64,000 bases of DNA from Odontesthes bonariensis (lineage: Eukaryota; Chordata; Actinopteri; Atheriniformes; Atherinopsidae). How positions within the stretch are numbered: the first letter of the stretch is position 1; every line of letters begins with the position of its first letter. The stretch covers positions 22,838,227 to 22,902,226 of the forward strand of contig NC_134515.1 in assembly GCF_027942865.1 (NCBI RefSeq). Reading direction: 5' to 3'. The notes beneath the pieces are model-generated. The model did not search any database. It was not told where the DNA came from and saw only the letters and a list, made by a program, of their open reading frames with translations. The position numbers and the translations under genes are program-made. Positions 60,901 to 64,000 of the stretch are shown piece after piece.

Positions 60901-63149
60901 CAGCCTGTCAACTACAGACCTGTACCTCTATCAGTTACAAGGTGTGGTCTGTATGGAGAAGGTATAATAAAAAAATGTTATTCAAATTACTGAGAGGATA
61001 ATTTTTTCTTATTTGTCTTGCTGCCTGCAGCACAGCAGCACACGCTACATAATTATGTTCTCTTCCATGTTTGGCAATTCCAAGTGGATACATTTCATCA
61101 GACGTTTGCTGAAATTGCTCAGGACATCTGGCGGTATTGTCACATCTTTGATAAGCAGCTACACAAATGATGCAGCAGGACCGTTGTGCCGTCCAGCACG
61201 CATCGCCTAACAACAGGGATTTTTGTCAAGAGGAGAGAGCTGCACAGTTTATCCTCTGTTAACGTTAGGGATACTCACAGGGGCAACCCAGTGTGTGTGT
61301 GTGTGTACTCCAAGAGGCAGGGCTTGCTACGCTCAGCAGGATATCCTAAGATTTTGGGCCGATGGAGAAAATTGCAGGGTGGCTTCCATCCATCCGTTTA
61401 CTGCCAGAGATATGAACACACATGCGTGAACATATCGCAAAAAAGGAAACGAACCGTGCTCACCACCAACCTGACAGGCCCACATGGAGAAAATCACACA
61501 GCAGGATCTGCATCTAAACACAACCCACTTGTTTATCTCAACCCCCATGGCTTTGGGCATGTTGATATACAGTCCACTGTGGGAGGGTGTCTATTTATTG
61601 CTTTCGTGACGGACATGCTCGTGGGATGAGGGCTCATAGATAAAAAGTTGTGTATACTTTGGATCTTTCTTAGTGACTGAATGTTTCTAAGTAAAGTGGA
61701 ACTGTAATTTTCTTACCAAAAGAACTGACTAAATTCACTATTATACCTGCGCTCTGTCAAAGGAGAGACCTGACCATATTTAACCCCTGCAGCACATAAA
61801 CACACTCTTTCTTGGGATCAGGTCCTGCCGTATTGCAGTTGTAAAATGATTTCCCCTTCGCAGGGGGGCCCTCCTGCTATACCACAATATTCCAGTCTTT
61901 ATATATGAAAGTGAGTGTGTTTATGTTGGTGTGTGAACATTGAAAGGAAGCAGAAGGGGTGCCAGTATCCCAGTGGGAGGGAAGTATGGGGGAGGAGGAG
62001 TGTTTGCTTGAAACAGACAAACACACTCTTTGTTGTTTTCCTGGCGTGTGTGACATCATCTGCTCAGGACAGCGTCCATTTGGTGCATTTGGTGTTGGAG
62101 CCAAATGTGTTTTGGGTTTGCGTAGTTAAGTGATATGGCAACAGTGTCTTAACCCTCTCTGTTACAGTGCCACAGTGGGGTTATACAGAGATTTTATATG
62201 TGAATGCATGTCAGGCATGCAAGCTGCTAATCTCTTTACCCCTGTCCATTATCATCTCCTGCCTCCTCACAGCGGGAGTGTGTCAGTATAGTGCAAGGAG
62301 AATCCTTTTGAACACACCCACACGCAAATAAACACTCCCATCATCAAGTCCCTGATCCGCCATTGCCCGACTGCTGCACCTGAACCAAGCCTGTGGATTT
62401 TAGACTCTCAGAGAATTAGATAAAGACAAAGTGGACAGAGAGGGATGTGATTGTATTGATTTGAATGGTAACTGGAATTGTCCAAATGCTTCCACAAAAG
62501 CCTGAAAAACTAAACCGGCCTAAGAGCTTTTGATCAGTTTTGTAATGATTTCTTTCAGGTTTGATTGTAATGTACATACCAAAGTAAGTCCTAAAGTGTG
62601 TGGATGATGACAGGCTTCTGAGATGATCAACTTTTAAACAAGTCCAAAACACTTTTGGGGTCAAGTGAGGGTCCCTGAATTGTTGAGAACCACCTTTCAT
62701 TGCACGGTAAAGCTGTATGAGTTGGTTTACACAGATTAAAGTTGACCCAGTAGAGAAGTTTATATACTGATGAATGTTTCACTGGACAATATTTGGACAT
62801 TTACAAATAGTTTTTCTAAAAAATGCTGGATTGTGTGACTGCTTGAGATGTTCTCATCTCATCAAATCATCCTATGGTGAGATTAAGGTTGGTAATAAAG
62901 CCCGTCAAAGCCAAGGAGTCATGTAGGAACTCAAGTGTAAAACTCTATTTGAACTGGCTAAAAAGAGGAAAAACAAGCAGCAAAACACCCACAAGCATCT
63001 GGTTTTGTTAACAAGTTTAAGCAGCAAGTTCACGCTTGGGTCAAACAATTAGTAGTCAAGAGTGTTTATCACAGGCACGGTGCTACTACCAATAAAGCTT
63101 TACATTACATTAATTAGTTTAGCAGAAGATTTTAACCCAACATTTTTCC
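57907..63149. other. Downstream DNA, possibly a first intron; no exon recognised
   Basis: No frame with recognisable homology. Poly-T at 59767-59782, poly-A at 60195-60212 and a short GT run near 61292-61304. If the 57.9-kb exon is real, this is its first intron. Confidence 0.5.
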
Positions 63150-63270
63150 CAAGCAACTTGCAAGTGGCATACGCACCGATGAGCAGGTTGGGGGCCACAT
63201 GGAGTTCAATGCCTTGCCCAAGAACACATGGGCATATAGACTGGAGAAGGTGGGGTTTGAACCACTCGGC
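63150..63270 (+). repeat. Teleost dispersed repeat fragment
   Basis: CAATGCCTTGCCCAAGAACA followed by CATATAGACTGGAGAAGG and GGGGTTTGAACC matches the pattern of a common fish repeat (TTGCCCAAGGACAC ... GACTGGAG ... GAACC). Non-coding. Confidence 0.4.
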
Positions 63271-64000
63271 ATGGTTACATGCACGTTTAGTCAAGCTGTG
63301 GTTGTACCTCAACTTGGCCATTTAATTGGACCCCCATCCTTGTCCCAGTATACATGCACACTGTAGCAGAATCTTGTCATTAACAAACGTATCTGATGCT
63401 GCAGTGCTGTGGATTGTGTAAGAAAACATTCAAGATAAGTCTGCCACCTGTAACTGTCTCTGTGAGAGATCGACGTACATGTAAGTACAACTAATTCACT
63501 GCACATATGTTGCCTATAAGTTACTGAAATGGTGATCTTGTCAGATGATACTGCAGTTATAAAATGAGGATTTTCTTACAACATAACAACAGTCTAGAAA
63601 TGCTTTAAGTGACCCCGAGTCGACACAAAGTCTTAATGGGCTGATTTTCAGTCTCAAATTCTGACAAAAGAAATAGAAAATGATGTAAATGAAAGCAAAT
63701 ATGGGAATTTGTCTAAATTATTACACAGTTGTGCTTCACTAAAGGATCTAAAAAAGATTTCACTCTGCAGCTTGTGTAAAGTGCTTAGGGCCACTCAAGT
63801 CTATTAAAGCGTATACGGTACATGCAAGAGTGATTCATCCACCGACCGCATTATCTGAGTGTGTTAGTCCTGTTATGAGAAGCTTGATTTTGTAGGCTTT
63901 ATGTTGGACTAACATGTTTACATCCATTTTAAAGTCTGATTTTGGCTGAACAAAGACAATTATTAATTTATTCTAGTATCTTGTATGCATGTTTATTGAT
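63271..64000. other. Window end, no gene recognised
   Basis: Short frames only and no repeat with clear ends. Confidence 0.55.

Overview
This is animal nuclear DNA, almost certainly from a ray-finned (percomorph-like teleost) fish. It carries three intact spliced genes with short GT-AG introns, L2-type LINE fragments ending in the fish-typical tail, PIF/Harbinger and TTAA-type miniature elements, common teleost dispersed repeats and GT/GATA microsatellites. There is no prokaryotic, plasmid or viral gene content.

Layout. 1-4330 is a repeat mosaic: the right end of a Harbinger-like element with a roughly 95-bp inverted repeat, then a decayed L2 LINE broken up by other insertions, including a 660-bp Harbinger element with TTA target duplications. 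4331-25500 is intergenic DNA with a TTAA-flanked MITE (6370-6794), a 729-bp Harbinger-like element (8119-8847) and a second L2 fragment (17793-19198); I see no gene there. 25.5-30.5 kb and 33.1-44.9 kb hold the genes, all on the minus strand. In transcription order they are PRPF6 (44870 to 33342, 21 coding exons), a small secreted protein homologous to human C20orf204 (30367 to 29114, 4 coding exons), and AAR2 (28154 to 25663, 3 coding exons). 45-64 kb is again gene-poor. It has a DDE transposase remnant (about 51.55-52.64 kb), a GACA/GATA microsatellite, and one candidate plus-strand first exon with a strong splice donor at 57.9 kb whose gene would continue beyond the window.

How the genes relate. 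PRPF6 is a structural protein of the U5 and U4/U6.U5 tri-snRNP, and AAR2 chaperones the U5 core protein PRPF8 during U5 snRNP assembly. Two U5 biogenesis genes therefore lie about 5 kb apart in the same direction. Between them is an unrelated, poorly characterised secreted gene. Its four coding exons, three phase-0 introns, signal peptide, N-glycosylation sequon and conserved cysteines resemble the exon plan of short-chain helical cytokines. I consider this gene the most interesting item in the window.

Exon boundaries were derived by hand from reading frame, GT/AG sites and remembered homologues. No alignment or database search was run.
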